A stretch of DNA of 64,000 nucleotides from Chloroflexi bacterium HGW-Chloroflexi-10 (lineage in GTDB: Bacteria > Chloroflexota > Anaerolineae > Anaerolineales > Anaerolineaceae). Below, in pieces: positions 37,047 to 46,299 of this stretch. The translations under genes were made by a program, and so were the position numbers. Each line of letters begins with the position of its first letter. The stretch's first letter is position 1. Location of the stretch: positions 1 to 64,000 of the forward strand of contig PHBZ01000006.1 in assembly GCA_002840755.1 (NCBI GenBank), read 5' to 3'. Under the pieces are notes generated by a model that saw only the letters and a list, made by a program, of their open reading frames with translations, ran no database searches and was not told the DNA's origin.

Positions 37047-38642
37047 TTAGCGCAAGAGTAGCGGCAGGTAAGAGTAGTTCGGACCCACTTCATATGCACC
37101 GATGTCGCAATGTGCACCTTGGGGACGGGTTATACCACGCTGGTCCGTGGCGGCGCAAGTGGCGTTATTCCCCGTGTCAATGGCCGATGAGCCTGGAAGT
37201 AGCGGAATGGTCTGGGTGTAGCCACCGTAATTGCCAAGAACGCCGAGTACAGGGTCGGTTTCAATGATGTCCACGCATGAGCTACCAGCAGGACACCCAC
37301 CCTGGATTACGCTGTCATTCACGCTGGGGGTACTGTTGTAATTGAGTATTTGGTCCCCACTGGAAAGCGCCGTATTTCCCCAGAAAATTGAATTCGTGAT
37401 CTGTGAATTGCTATCTAACGCATTGTATAAGCCACCACCTTCATCTGCTGAATTGTTGCTAAAGGTCACATTGGACAAAATCAGGTTGCTGTTGTTTTGG
37501 TTAAATATTCCGCCGCCATTCCACCTTGCATTGTTGCCACTGAAGGTCACATTCGTCAGCAATGGAATACTGTGTTCATTGTACATTCCACCACCAAGGG
37601 CGTTTGCTGTATTCCCACTGAAGGTCACATTTGTTAATTCAGGATCGCTTTCATAGTTATCCATTCCACCGCCACCAGAGGTAGCCAAGTTGTTATTGAA
37701 TGCCGTATCTGTAATCACCGGGTTGCTTTTATTGTTTCTTATCCCGCCTCCTCCGATTGCCGAATTATTTGAGAAAAACACACTCACCAAAGCAGGGTTG
37801 CTGTTGTAATTGTACATTCCGCCGCCAAAATCTGCAGTATTGTAAATAAAGGTTATATTCGTTATCGCCGGACTGCTGTTGGTATTGTAAATTCCACCAC
37901 CTAGCTCTTTCGCGAAATTCTCACTGAATGTAACATCTAACATAACCGGGTTGCTTCCGGTTGTGTTATACATACCACCACCATCATATTCCCCCAAATT
38001 ATTACTAAAAATCACATTTGTTATTATTGGACTACTGGAATCGTTACACATTCCACCACCGAAATTTGCTAAATTACCCCTGAATATTACATTTGTTACT
38101 ACAGGGCTGCTGGTTTTGTTATACATTCCACCACCATATTCGGTACCATATTCGTCTGTATATCCAGCGGTGATGGTGAAGCCATCCAGGGTTGCGTCGT
38201 TTGCACCGGTAACCACATGGTAACTGTTGGTGGTGTTACCGGTTACTGTCGTTATATCCGTAATAACCGGTGTCTTGCTGTCGTTGTTATCAATATCCCC
38301 ACTCAAAATAGTAGGGTTAGTTACCGGGTCGCGTGTCGTTCCCGTCCCGGCGAACCCGCCATAGAGCGCCACCCCAACTTTGAGTTGGAAGGTGGCAGTA
38401 CGGTCTTTCGTTAATGTGGTTGGTTTGTGCACCCCGGCTGCCACCCAGATCTCGTCGCCGCTTAAAGCGCCAATCAGCGCAGTTTGCAAGGTGCAGGCAT
38501 TATCCCAACTGGAGCAGTTGCCGCTGCCGTTGGCTGTAGGCATGGCATAACGGATAACAGCAGCATGAACGTTTGTAGTGGGTATGAATATCCCACTAAC
38601 CAATACAACCGATATAAGAAAACGAAAAACTTTGGACTTCAT
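37047..38642 (-). CDS. Secreted POMP-like parallel beta-helix protein
   Basis: The 531-residue product has a Sec signal peptide (SKVFRFLISVVLVSGIFIPTTNVHA), then a right-handed beta-helix with about twelve 23-25-residue repeats of the type NVTFSGNTANxxGGGMYN (residues about 150-430). A choice-of-anchor-Q-like C-terminal part follows (IDTGNNATCAATDQRGITRPQGAHCDIGAYE). It ends GPNYSYLPLLLR, matching the short hydrophobic-basic tail seen on many Chloroflexota secreted proteins, possibly a sorting signal. GGAGAATCATCT precedes the ATG. Likely a cell-surface or released protein; the ligand is unknown. Confidence 0.85.
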   Translation of the reverse strand: MKSKVFRFLISVVLVSGIFIPTTNVHAAVIRYAMPTANGSGNCSSWDNACTLQTALIGALSGDEIWVAAGVHKPTTLTKDRTATFQLKVGVALYGGFAGTGTTRDPVTNPTILSGDIDNNDSKTPVITDITTVTGNTTNSYHVVTGANDATLDGFTITAGYTDEYGTEYGGGMYNKTSSPVVTNVIFRGNLANFGGGMCNDSSSPIITNVIFSNNLGEYDGGGMYNTTGSNPVMLDVTFSENFAKELGGGIYNTNSSPAITNITFIYNTADFGGGMYNYNSNPALVSVFFSNNSAIGGGGIRNNKSNPVITDTAFNNNLATSGGGGMDNYESDPELTNVTFSGNTANALGGGMYNEHSIPLLTNVTFSGNNARWNGGGIFNQNNSNLILSNVTFSNNSADEGGGLYNALDSNSQITNSIFWGNTALSSGDQILNYNSTPSVNDSVIQGGCPAGSSCVDIIETDPVLGVLGNYGGYTQTIPLLPGSSAIDTGNNATCAATDQRGITRPQGAHCDIGAYEVGPNYSYLPLLLR

Positions 38643-38784
38643 AGATGATTCTCCGTTGAAAAAGTCCCAACGATGGAAAAAGTTGAATTGTCATCCGGTG
38701 GTGTAAGCCGGGTTTTGATTGCTTTTAGGGATATGCACCCCATTTGTAAACAATAAAGGATATAGTATTGATTATACAATAAAA

Positions 38785-39075
38785 AAAAGACTCTTTTGCG
38801 AGGGACTATATTCCAAACTTTTGGACACCATTGATCATGTTGCGGTTGTTTTTCCGCGGGCAATTGGAACCAATATTGCCGTTAATTCAGGTGACATGAC
38901 TCCATCGAGTGCATCCAACACAAAAACAACATTGAAAATGACCCCGCCGCAAGTAGCTGCAGATCAAATCCTCAAAGGCATCGAAAACAACAACTTCCGT
39001 GTATTGGTTGGGAACGACGCCAAAATGATGGATTTCTTTTACCGTCAATTCGGGCATATCGCTGTACGACGATGA
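38785..39075 (+). pseudogene. C-terminal relic of a short-chain dehydrogenase (SDR)
   Basis: The open frame contains GLYSKLLDTIDHVAVVFPRAIGTNIAVNSGD and MTPPQVAADQILKGIENNNFRVLVGNDAKMMDFFYR, which match the C-terminal third of SDR oxidoreductases. The Rossmann glycine motif and YxxxK catalytic site are absent and no start codon with a ribosome-binding site precedes it. The 142 bases on its left back to the beta-helix gene show nothing recognisable. Confidence 0.75.
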
Positions 39076-39090
39076 ATCAAAAAAGATGGG

Positions 39091-39210
39091 ATGTTCTGGT
39101 TTGAGCTGGCGCTAGAGAATGGCAGCGCCACTGCCGTCGACGAAACCATTGAGCGCACCAGGCATGAAGTGGTTAACGGCGAATTGACCATTAAGCTGAT
39201 ACACAAATAA
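39091..39210 (+). pseudogene. 39-codon ORF fragment
   Basis: ATG 39091 to TAA 39210 reads MFWFELALENGSATAVDET and continues to KLIHK, with codon use like a real gene. It follows the SDR relic and has no clear ribosome-binding site. It is probably the tail of a lost gene; the family was not recognised. Confidence 0.3.
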
Positions 39211-39242
39211 TTCCGAGGCAGACACAGCAATACAGGCCGTGA

Positions 39243-40100
39243 TTATTCCTTTAATCCGAATTTTGCGAGCGCGATAGCCCCAAACAGAGCGGTTTCATAG
39301 CCCAATTTGCTTAAGCCAACCTGTGGCGGCGGAACCAGGCGTAATTGATCACGCATCACTTGTGCTGCGGTTTGCAAAAACGCTTCTCCACCACCAACCG
39401 CAACACCCCCGCCAATGCGAATTATATCCGGAGCATATAAAGCAGCGATATTGCGCAGTCCCAGGCCCAGGTTGTAAGCTACCTCATTCCACTCTTCAGG
39501 AGAAAGTTTTTCCGCGGGTTTCTGATAGATTCGACGAATGCCGTTGCCGGAAATAAGGGCTTCAAGACAATCGGATAAACCGCATTCACAGGCTACGTTT
39601 TCCGGAAATTTACACTTGTAAGGTATGGCCTGGTGGGCCAATTCCGGATGGGCACCCCCCAGACCACGGTCAATTTTGCCATCCACAATCAAACCACCAC
39701 CCATACCAGTGCTAATAGTGATGTAAACAAATTTGTGTACATTCAGATTGGTGAAGTGATATTCACCCAATGCAGCAACATTGGTATCCACGTCCACATA
39801 AAACGGGCACTTCCAATGGTTTTGCATGATCTCTTTTAACGGAATATTGCGCCAGGCAGGTTGGTGAAGCGGAGAAACAATCCCTTTCTGCCAATCCAAC
39901 GGGCCGCCAACTGCCGCCCCCATTCCGGCAATCTTCTCTCCCTGGGACACCACTTCAATCATCCGGTGCAGCGCGTGCAGGTCCTCTTCCAGGCTGGCAG
40001 CAGTATTGGTCCGCACCTGTTGCAAAATATTGCCATCTGCATCCGCACTGGCTACCAGAATTTTCGTACCGCCAATATCCAAGCCAATATAAATTGTCAT
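39243..40100 (-). CDS. ROK-family sugar kinase (glucokinase-like)
   Basis: The 285-residue protein has the ROK ATP-binding motif GLDIGGTKILVA at the N terminus, DVDTNVAALGEY, the catalytic-region TGMGGGLIVDGKIDRGLGGAHPELAHQ, and the zinc motif CECGLSDCLEAL. These support phosphorylation of a hexose such as glucose, N-acetylglucosamine or mannose. There is no helix-turn-helix, so it is an enzyme and not a NagC-type repressor. A decayed alpha-mannosidase lies 285 bases away on the other strand, hinting at a former glycan-use locus. Confidence 0.9.
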   Translation of the reverse strand: MTIYIGLDIGGTKILVASADADGNILQQVRTNTAASLEEDLHALHRMIEVVSQGEKIAGMGAAVGGPLDWQKGIVSPLHQPAWRNIPLKEIMQNHWKCPFYVDVDTNVAALGEYHFTNLNVHKFVYITISTGMGGGLIVDGKIDRGLGGAHPELAHQAIPYKCKFPENVACECGLSDCLEALISGNGIRRIYQKPAEKLSPEEWNEVAYNLGLGLRNIAALYAPDIIRIGGGVAVGGGEAFLQTAAQVMRDQLRLVPPPQVGLSKLGYETALFGAIALAKFGLKE

Positions 40101-40384
40101 AACATTCTCAAAATTTCAGATAATCAGAGTTAAGCGTTTTTGCTAAAATTGCCGGTTCACTGCGGTGGCCGCCATAAATTATAATAACATGATCACAAGA
40201 AACATGTTCAAAGAAGCCGGACAGGTCTTTTAGTTTCAGAAAAAGAATGAATTCGCAAAACGGTATATTCTCATGGCGTGGGTTTCCCCTGGAAACCACT
40301 AAATGCCAGGCAATTCCAATTTACGATCCATCCAGATAAAAACACGACCTTTAAATTCTGATTTAATAAAAACCATTTGCTTTG

Positions 40385-40738
40385 CGTGCCTGGAGTGGTG
40401 TTCTGAATGTTCCCGCACGCCGGCAGTTCAACCAGGCCCAGCTGATTCGCGTTGACCCACATGCCGAACAACTGGCCTTTATCACCGATACATTGGTGCG
40501 TACACACAAAGAAATGAGTGAAACCGATTTACGCCGAGTGCAGACACTGAATACTATAAATCGGCCTACCTCATGGTCGATTTTTCCAAACCAGGATCAG
40601 AATAATTCTATGAGCAGCAAGTTTTGCTCAAGGTGGCTTTTCCTGTGGATATCCGCTCCACCCGCGTCACCGATGAAATTCAATACGGTAATGTGGAACG
40701 ACCTACTCACTGGAATACCAGTTGGGTCTGGGCGCGCT
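40385..40738 (+). pseudogene. Decayed GH38 alpha-mannosidase
   Basis: Two frames carry parts of one protein. The first (about 40385-40560) reads LNVPARRQFNQAQLIRVDPHAEQLAF and on to RRVQTLNTINR. After a frameshift near 40563 the second reads YLMVDFSKPGSE, a TAA stop at 40603-40605, then FYEQQVLLKVAFPVDIRS and IQYGNVERPTHWNTSW, the highly conserved C-terminal core of GH38 alpha-mannosidases. Most of the gene, including the catalytic domain, is missing. The reading direction is opposite to the ROK gene. The 40101-40384 stretch to its left shows nothing else recognisable. Confidence 0.8.
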
Positions 40739-40816
40739 CTTCTGGGTGCTGACTGTGGCCGTGAAATTTGCCTGGGCTATTCCGGTGAAACCAGCTGTGG
40801 TTGGGTATTTTTAACT

Positions 40817-42757
40817 TTATTTTCCGTGATCATTTATACCTGTCTCATTGGGTAATGAGATCACGAACTCAGTTCCTCTTCCAATAACACTGTTGACATT
40901 GATTTGGCCATGGAGTGCAGAAATCACATCCTTTGAAATTGAAAGTCCCAAACCACTCGACGTGTTGCCTTCATTACGATAACTATAATAGCGTGCGAAT
41001 ATTTGTTGAACAACATTTTCTGACATGCCCTCACCATTATCTTTCACCGAAATCTGAACTTCTTGTTCTGAATCAGTTAATTTTAATTCGATTTCCCCTC
41101 CAGTTGGAGTATGCCTGACAGCGTTATCAGCAATATTTTGAATCGCAAGTGTCAGGTAATATAAATCGCACTCGATAAATAAAGGCCTTTCAGGGATTTC
41201 CAGGTGAAAACGAATATCTTTACTTTTAGTCTGGGGTAACGTTGTAATATAGATTTGTTCCATAATCTTACAAAGGTCCATTTTTTCAATCATAAAGGTG
41301 ACTTTATTGTTTTCTAACCTTAGGGCAAGAAAAAGGTTATCAACCAGTTTTACGATAAAATCTGCATTTGTGTTTATTAAGTTTATGAAATAAGCAACTT
41401 TATCTGGTGTTGATTGTAATGCTTCTTGAGCCATATCTGCAAAACCAGTTATTGAAAACAAAGGCGTTTTAAGGCTATGAACCATGTTTGTAGTAAATAT
41501 ATCTTTTTGCTGTTGTTCTTTTTCTAAACTTTCATACGCTAATTTTAAAGAATTTGTTCTTTCGTTAACCACTTTTTGTAAATTTTGATTTAAATTGTCC
41601 AATTTTTCGGATAATATCTCGGATTCAGCATATTTTCGAGCGAAAATTCCATTGATTGCAATTGTCATAGCGATTGCATAAAATGAAGCATATACACCTC
41701 CAATGCGGAAAAGGAGATCCACATCACCATGAGGGATGAAATCCATAATAATACCGGTAATAAAAATATTCAAAGACGTTGTCCCGATGGACCCTACCAA
41801 TAAAACAATGGTATCGTTTTTATTTGCATAGTTCCCCTTTATGATCACAATACTTTCCAATAAATGGATAAAAATTCTAAAAATTTGCGGTAGGAAAGCG
41901 TATTGCAAATTTCCGATAAAAAGACCCATTATCAGAGCAATTGCACTTACATAATAATAATAATCAATTTTAAAAATTTTTACTGAAACAAAATTTTTAA
42001 TTAATAAAAAATTAAGATAACCTACTAAAAAAGGAAAACCTAGCAGATATATAGAATTACTGGTTTCAGCCGAAAAGAAAGGTAATTTAGTAGAACCTAT
42101 TAATAATAGGTTTGTCCAGAAATTTTCCTGTAATGAGGGAAAGACACTTAATAAAATATACCCCAGTGTAGAATAAGCCAACAAAGCTAATGACAGCAAG
42201 TATTTTTCACTAGGCTTTTGGATATATAAGCTGATCGATAAAAGAATAATCGTAAACGACAAACCAACAATGAAAAGCCGCAAATTGCTTTGTCTATGGC
42301 TTGCGGCTAACATTGAATCAATTTTACCAATATACAGTTCAACCGCGCTCCATACATCAGTAGATTCTAGTGGAGTACGAATCTCAATTAATATTCTTTG
42401 GTCTTTTGCCTGTGGCATAATCAAGTAAATAAAGTGAGATTGATCATTAAGAATATTTTCTGTTGAACTATTTATAAAAAATTCCACGTTTCTGGTATAC
42501 GGTAGATAAATACCCGAATTCGCTTGGGATGTTGAGACAAGTAATTCTGTCGAGTAGACCTTTTGATCTCTTGTTGTTTCAATTTGCCAATCGGGAACCA
42601 ATAGACTTAGTTGATCATTCTGCTTGTCAAGTTCAATCAAACTGGTTTGGGAAACATATATTCGCTTTGTATTTATGTTCCGCATGGTTAATAGAAAAAC
42701 TATAAATACAACACCAAAAATAAAAAGAATAATTCGTGCCCATTTTTTTGTTGTCAT
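40817..42757 (-). CDS. Membrane sensor histidine kinase (7TM-DISM-like)
   Basis: The 646-residue kinase has TM1 near residues 10-25, an extracytoplasmic domain of about 130 residues, seven TM segments between about 155 and 385, a coiled coil, HisKA (FTTNMVHSLKTPLFSITGFADMA, phospho-His near 435), and HATPase (IADNAVRHT, DNGEGM, GLGLSISKDV). The layout resembles 7TMR-DISM sensors of small molecules. The DNA is visibly AT-rich compared with flanking genes. The divergent OmpR-type regulator at 42948 is its likely partner. Confidence 0.9.
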   Translation of the reverse strand: MTTKKWARIILFIFGVVFIVFLLTMRNINTKRIYVSQTSLIELDKQNDQLSLLVPDWQIETTRDQKVYSTELLVSTSQANSGIYLPYTRNVEFFINSSTENILNDQSHFIYLIMPQAKDQRILIEIRTPLESTDVWSAVELYIGKIDSMLAASHRQSNLRLFIVGLSFTIILLSISLYIQKPSEKYLLSLALLAYSTLGYILLSVFPSLQENFWTNLLLIGSTKLPFFSAETSNSIYLLGFPFLVGYLNFLLIKNFVSVKIFKIDYYYYVSAIALIMGLFIGNLQYAFLPQIFRIFIHLLESIVIIKGNYANKNDTIVLLVGSIGTTSLNIFITGIIMDFIPHGDVDLLFRIGGVYASFYAIAMTIAINGIFARKYAESEILSEKLDNLNQNLQKVVNERTNSLKLAYESLEKEQQQKDIFTTNMVHSLKTPLFSITGFADMAQEALQSTPDKVAYFINLINTNADFIVKLVDNLFLALRLENNKVTFMIEKMDLCKIMEQIYITTLPQTKSKDIRFHLEIPERPLFIECDLYYLTLAIQNIADNAVRHTPTGGEIELKLTDSEQEVQISVKDNGEGMSENVVQQIFARYYSYRNEGNTSSGLGLSISKDVISALHGQINVNSVIGRGTEFVISLPNETGINDHGK

Positions 42758-42947
42758 TTAGTTTAAACCTGAGAGCAAATTAGTAATCAATAATAATTCC
42801 GTTATAATTCATTATATCAGTGCCATTATAATGAAAAACACTGAGTCTAATTACGACTAAAATGATAAAATTCAAATGGTTTACATACCAAATTTTCGTT
42901 AAGGCAAATTACTAAATTTGTTTTAAATTAGTTTTATGGATTGAAAC

Positions 42948-43625
42948 ATGAATAAAATACTCCTTGTAGAAAACAATAAGGAAATAAGCGAAATTATCCA
43001 GTTTTATTTAAAAGATGAATATAAAACATCAAGTGTCCAAAGTGCTGAAGATGCGCTTATGCTGGTTGAACACACGTTATTTGATGTAATCTTATTGGAC
43101 ATACTACTTCCAGGAATTGATGGGATTGAATTTTGTTCTCAAATCCGCCAAAAGGTGTATTGCCCTATCATATTTATCAGCTGCCTGGGTGAAGACAATA
43201 CAATTGTCAAAGCACTTAATATGGGTGGAGATGATTATATTGTAAAACCATTCAAAGGCCCTTTGCTGCGAGCTCGCATTGAAGCTAATTTGCGGAGGAG
43301 CCGGGTATTTCGAGATGAAATACTCATTCAAGCAAATGATTTAATACTCAATCAAAATACTCATACGGTGAAAAAAGGTGATGAAAACATCTTGCTTTCA
43401 CCAACAGAATATGAAATTCTGTACTACATGATGAAAAACCGGGGACGTTTAATCACATTTGACGATCTATATACTGCGGTTTGGAATCAGAGCAGTATTG
43501 GAGATGTTCGTACCGTTTTTGTTCACATTTACAATTTGCGAAGAAAAATTGAAACAGACCCAACAAAACCTGAATTTATCATCACACAACGGCATGATGG
43601 ATATATTTTTTCTGCAACCAATTGA
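42948..43625 (+). CDS. OmpR/PhoB-family response regulator
   Basis: The 225-residue regulator has a receiver (LLVENNKEISE; phospho-Asp in VILLDILLPG; Lys in YIVKPF) and a winged helix (LSPTEYEILYYMMKNRGRLITFDDL, RRKIETDPTKPEFIITQRHDGYIF). The usual acidic pair before the first strand is partly Asn (ENN). It is divergent from the kinase gene across a 190-base AT-rich space and upstream of, but opposite to, the cytochrome/flavoprotein genes. Control of that reductase is the simplest reading of the context. Confidence 0.92.
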   Translation: MNKILLVENNKEISEIIQFYLKDEYKTSSVQSAEDALMLVEHTLFDVILLDILLPGIDGIEFCSQIRQKVYCPIIFISCLGEDNTIVKALNMGGDDYIVKPFKGPLLRARIEANLRRSRVFRDEILIQANDLILNQNTHTVKKGDENILLSPTEYEILYYMMKNRGRLITFDDLYTAVWNQSSIGDVRTVFVHIYNLRRKIETDPTKPEFIITQRHDGYIFSATN

Positions 43626-43721
43626 GTATTAACCAGATTCAGAAAAACACTCTTCGTTTATTTGAACCCTTCTTTCTTTTCTGCCCTCATAAAAAGGTGC
43701 GACTGGGTATGGTAGTGAGCA

Positions 43722-44318
43722 TCACTTTTTAGCAATATTACCACGATCCACTATCGGAGCTCCCGTCATTCGTTGACCGCCGTTTTCATGGCAACCAGAA
43801 CAGTAATCAATTTGTTCTCCATGCGATAAATGACAATCACTGCAAGGCAAATATCCCCAATGACTGAGGTGTGGGTTCCTGAATAAAAAATCCGTTGTAG
43901 TAGCAAGGTACTTTTCGCTGATATGACAATCGAGACACATCTCATTTGAATATGTACGCTTGATCATCGTACCTTTTTCATTCACTTCGTAGTTACCTAT
44001 AAGAAAATTTACCCCGGAGCTAATTTCTGCGCTCACAGGATAGTCATGGCAATCTTTACACTCTATACCAGCCTGTTCATGAACATGATCCAGGTTATTG
44101 CTGGTAAGGTATGAGGTAACGTTAGGTTGCATGATATGACATGTAGCACAAAGGTTCGGATTTGTATCTGATTGGTGAATCACCTCCATACTGCCCAGGC
44201 CAACAAAAATCAAAATCACAAGACTAATATTGGATATCAATAAGACTTTATTCCAGTTGATATTTTTACGTGGTTTGTCTAGCTTTTCTGTTTTTTCACG
44301 TTTCAAATTAAGTTTCAT
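43722..44318 (-). CDS. Pentaheme NapC/NrfH-type membrane cytochrome c
   Basis: Start at 44318 has GAAGAGAG eight bases upstream, giving 198 residues. One TM segment lies near residues 25-45. Five CxxCH heme sites follow: CATCH, CKDCH, CLDCH, CSDCH and CSGCH. NapC/NrfH proteins take electrons from menaquinol and hand them to an extracytoplasmic reductase. Here the partner is clearly the Tat flavoprotein encoded upstream on the same strand. A fifth heme is one more than the usual four. Confidence 0.92.
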   Translation of the reverse strand: MKLNLKREKTEKLDKPRKNINWNKVLLISNISLVILIFVGLGSMEVIHQSDTNPNLCATCHIMQPNVTSYLTSNNLDHVHEQAGIECKDCHDYPVSAEISSGVNFLIGNYEVNEKGTMIKRTYSNEMCLDCHISEKYLATTTDFLFRNPHLSHWGYLPCSDCHLSHGEQIDYCSGCHENGGQRMTGAPIVDRGNIAKK

Positions 44319-44380
44319 TTTATTTACTCTCTTCACATAAGATAACGGCTTAAAATGTGTTTACAAGTAATTATGGGTCA

Positions 44381-44418
44381 GGTGTTTTTGTGAGGCCTGT
44401 AGGCCTCACAAAAACACC
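44381..44418. repeat. 18-bp perfect inverted repeat
   Basis: GGTGTTTTTGTGAGGCCT and its exact complement with only two bases between them, in the space between the flavoprotein and cytochrome genes. It can form a very stable hairpin in the mRNA, possibly a terminator or a transcript-stability element. Confidence 0.75.
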
Positions 44419-44464
44419 CCACTACCCCAACTTATTGAGATGATGCAAAATTTTCCTATAGTAG

Positions 44465-44504
44465 TAGGTAAAACCACCTTCTACATAAATGGTGGTTTTA
44501 CCTA
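44465..44504. repeat. 14-bp perfect inverted repeat
   Basis: TAGGTAAAACCACC and its exact complement flank a 12-base loop, 56 bases after the flavoprotein stop. Together with the hairpin at 44381 it separates the flavoprotein and cytochrome messages. Confidence 0.75.
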
Positions 44505-44559
44505 AATTTTCTGCAACTAATTTTTACAAAATACAGTATCTGAATTAAGGTTCAAATAC

Positions 44560-46182
44560 TTATTTCGCAGCCAAAGTTTTACCTAAAACGTATCCGGATG
44601 TCACACAGCGTCCAAGAGAAAGTCCGGGGAGATTCAACGGATAATCCGGACTGCCATAAAATGCTCCGGAAACATTCCCAATCGCATAAAGTTGTTCAAT
44701 TGGTTTTCGTTCCGAATCCAAAACTTCAAAATTTTCATTAATCACAATACCGGAGCAGAGTGCAGAAACGCGAAGATTTTTGCGAATACCGTAAAATGGC
44801 GCTTTCTCAATTTTTTTCATGTATTTGAATTTTTTACCAAAGTCAGCATCCCAACCCTTATCTACCAGTTCGTTATATCGTTTCACAGTAGCTTTGAGCT
44901 CATCCGCCGGGATTTGTAGTATTGTTGCAAGTTCATCCAATGTATCTGCTTTATGGGTATCAATTCGATCTACTAATACACCTTTTCGATCTTCCATTTC
45001 TACGTCAGGCATATACATTAGCAATGCTTCTTCATCTGTCGGTCTGCCACCCCATGAGGTCACCTGCTCAACGTAATTTCCATCGAAGATTTGACAATAT
45101 TTTCCTGCCATTTCCGGGCCATAATTACGCAAATAATTGTTAACTACACTCAGATCCATATCTTCGTTGCTAAACCTTTTACCATACATATCTACGCGTA
45201 AAAATCTTTCATCAAACATGGGGCCAGAGTCAAAATCGTGGATCATTTTTGTGTGTCCAAGTGGTTCCATCTCAGCGCCAATCATCATACCGAGGAGTTG
45301 TCCATCACCTGTTTTATTAAATTGTTTCTTCTCAAAATCTAATACATCGGGGCAGTATTTTGCGACCATTGCATCATTATTCTGATAGTCGCCAGTTGCA
45401 ATTACAACGCCTTTGGTAGCATTAAACTTATAGTAAGCGCCATCTATGTCTTTAGCATATACGCCAGTTACTTTATTGCCTTCTTTGATCAATTGTACAG
45501 CAGGGGTGTTGTATCGTACGTCAATCTTATCTTCGTAAGCAGCCATGATTGATTTCATTGAAGTGGAGGTATTATCTGGCTTCGAAGTAACTACCCAAAT
45601 CGTTTTAAGCTGACCAAAATCTTCTCCGTAGTCCACACCCCACTCACGAACACCGATGTTATAACCAGATCCAACAGCTTCATCATAATACCAATGGACA
45701 GCTTCACCAGAGTTATAAGCAAAAACTTTGGTTTGTTCGCGATCATTACGGTATGTACATTGCTTGGTAGTTTCTTGGATAAAATTTAAAATCGCTGAAG
45801 GATCTGACGTATCGGCTTCAATCCCATTACAATTACCTCCCTGGGATACAACAGTAGCTTCCTTCTGTAAAACCAGAACTTTTGCTCCTTCCTGGTATGC
45901 TTTTACAGCACATGGAACACCTGAAGCACCAGCGCCGATCACAATGATATCGTATTCGCCCCCATCAGTACTGTTTTTAATTTCTTCTTGTTCAGCAGCA
46001 GATGCTGTAAAAAAAGAAGAAAAATCACTGACACAAGCTTCCCCGGAATTTGACCCAATGACACCAGCTTCACTTTCATTGGCTGTATTTACTACTTTCG
46101 GACTACATCCAGCTAATCCTATAGCAGCAACGCTTACCGCAGCCCCTTTTAAAAAACCTCTTCGACTTAGATCTTTTTCCAT
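44560..46182 (-). CDS. Tat-exported FAD-dependent respiratory reductase
   Basis: The 540-residue protein has a Tat signal (DLSRRGFLKGAAVSVAAIGLAGC, with a lipobox-like Cys), then an FAD_binding_2 domain with the dinucleotide motif IIVIGAGASGVPCAVKA near residue 80, and a C-terminal flavin segment YPLNLPGLSLGRCVTSGYVLGK. It has no FMN_bind or own heme domain, so electrons must come from the adjacent NapC-type cytochrome. The C-terminal segment is closer to the steroid- or aryl-type reductases of the superfamily than to fumarate reductase, whose GGNSLTDC motif is absent. The electron acceptor is unknown. AAGGAGAATTAGA precedes the ATG. Confidence 0.88.
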   Translation of the reverse strand: MEKDLSRRGFLKGAAVSVAAIGLAGCSPKVVNTANESEAGVIGSNSGEACVSDFSSFFTASAAEQEEIKNSTDGGEYDIIVIGAGASGVPCAVKAYQEGAKVLVLQKEATVVSQGGNCNGIEADTSDPSAILNFIQETTKQCTYRNDREQTKVFAYNSGEAVHWYYDEAVGSGYNIGVREWGVDYGEDFGQLKTIWVVTSKPDNTSTSMKSIMAAYEDKIDVRYNTPAVQLIKEGNKVTGVYAKDIDGAYYKFNATKGVVIATGDYQNNDAMVAKYCPDVLDFEKKQFNKTGDGQLLGMMIGAEMEPLGHTKMIHDFDSGPMFDERFLRVDMYGKRFSNEDMDLSVVNNYLRNYGPEMAGKYCQIFDGNYVEQVTSWGGRPTDEEALLMYMPDVEMEDRKGVLVDRIDTHKADTLDELATILQIPADELKATVKRYNELVDKGWDADFGKKFKYMKKIEKAPFYGIRKNLRVSALCSGIVINENFEVLDSERKPIEQLYAIGNVSGAFYGSPDYPLNLPGLSLGRCVTSGYVLGKTLAAK

Positions 46183-46264
46183 TCTAATTCTCCTTTTTGA
46201 TTGTGAATGGCAATTGTGAAAAATAGCATTTATAAAAATATATCATCAACAAGGATCTTTCTCG

Positions 46265-46299
46265 TTTAATTTCTAATTAAGCCAATTAAGGTTTAATTA
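46265..46299 (-). promoter_or_regulatory. Short direct repeats upstream of the reductase gene
   Basis: Four AATT-containing half-sites (TTTAATT, CTAATTAA, CCAATTAA, TTTAATTA) are spaced about 9 bases apart, 80-115 bases upstream of the flavoprotein start. This is the arrangement typical for OmpR-family regulator binding. The AT-rich background weakens the call. The rest of 46183-46472 shows nothing else. Confidence 0.4.
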
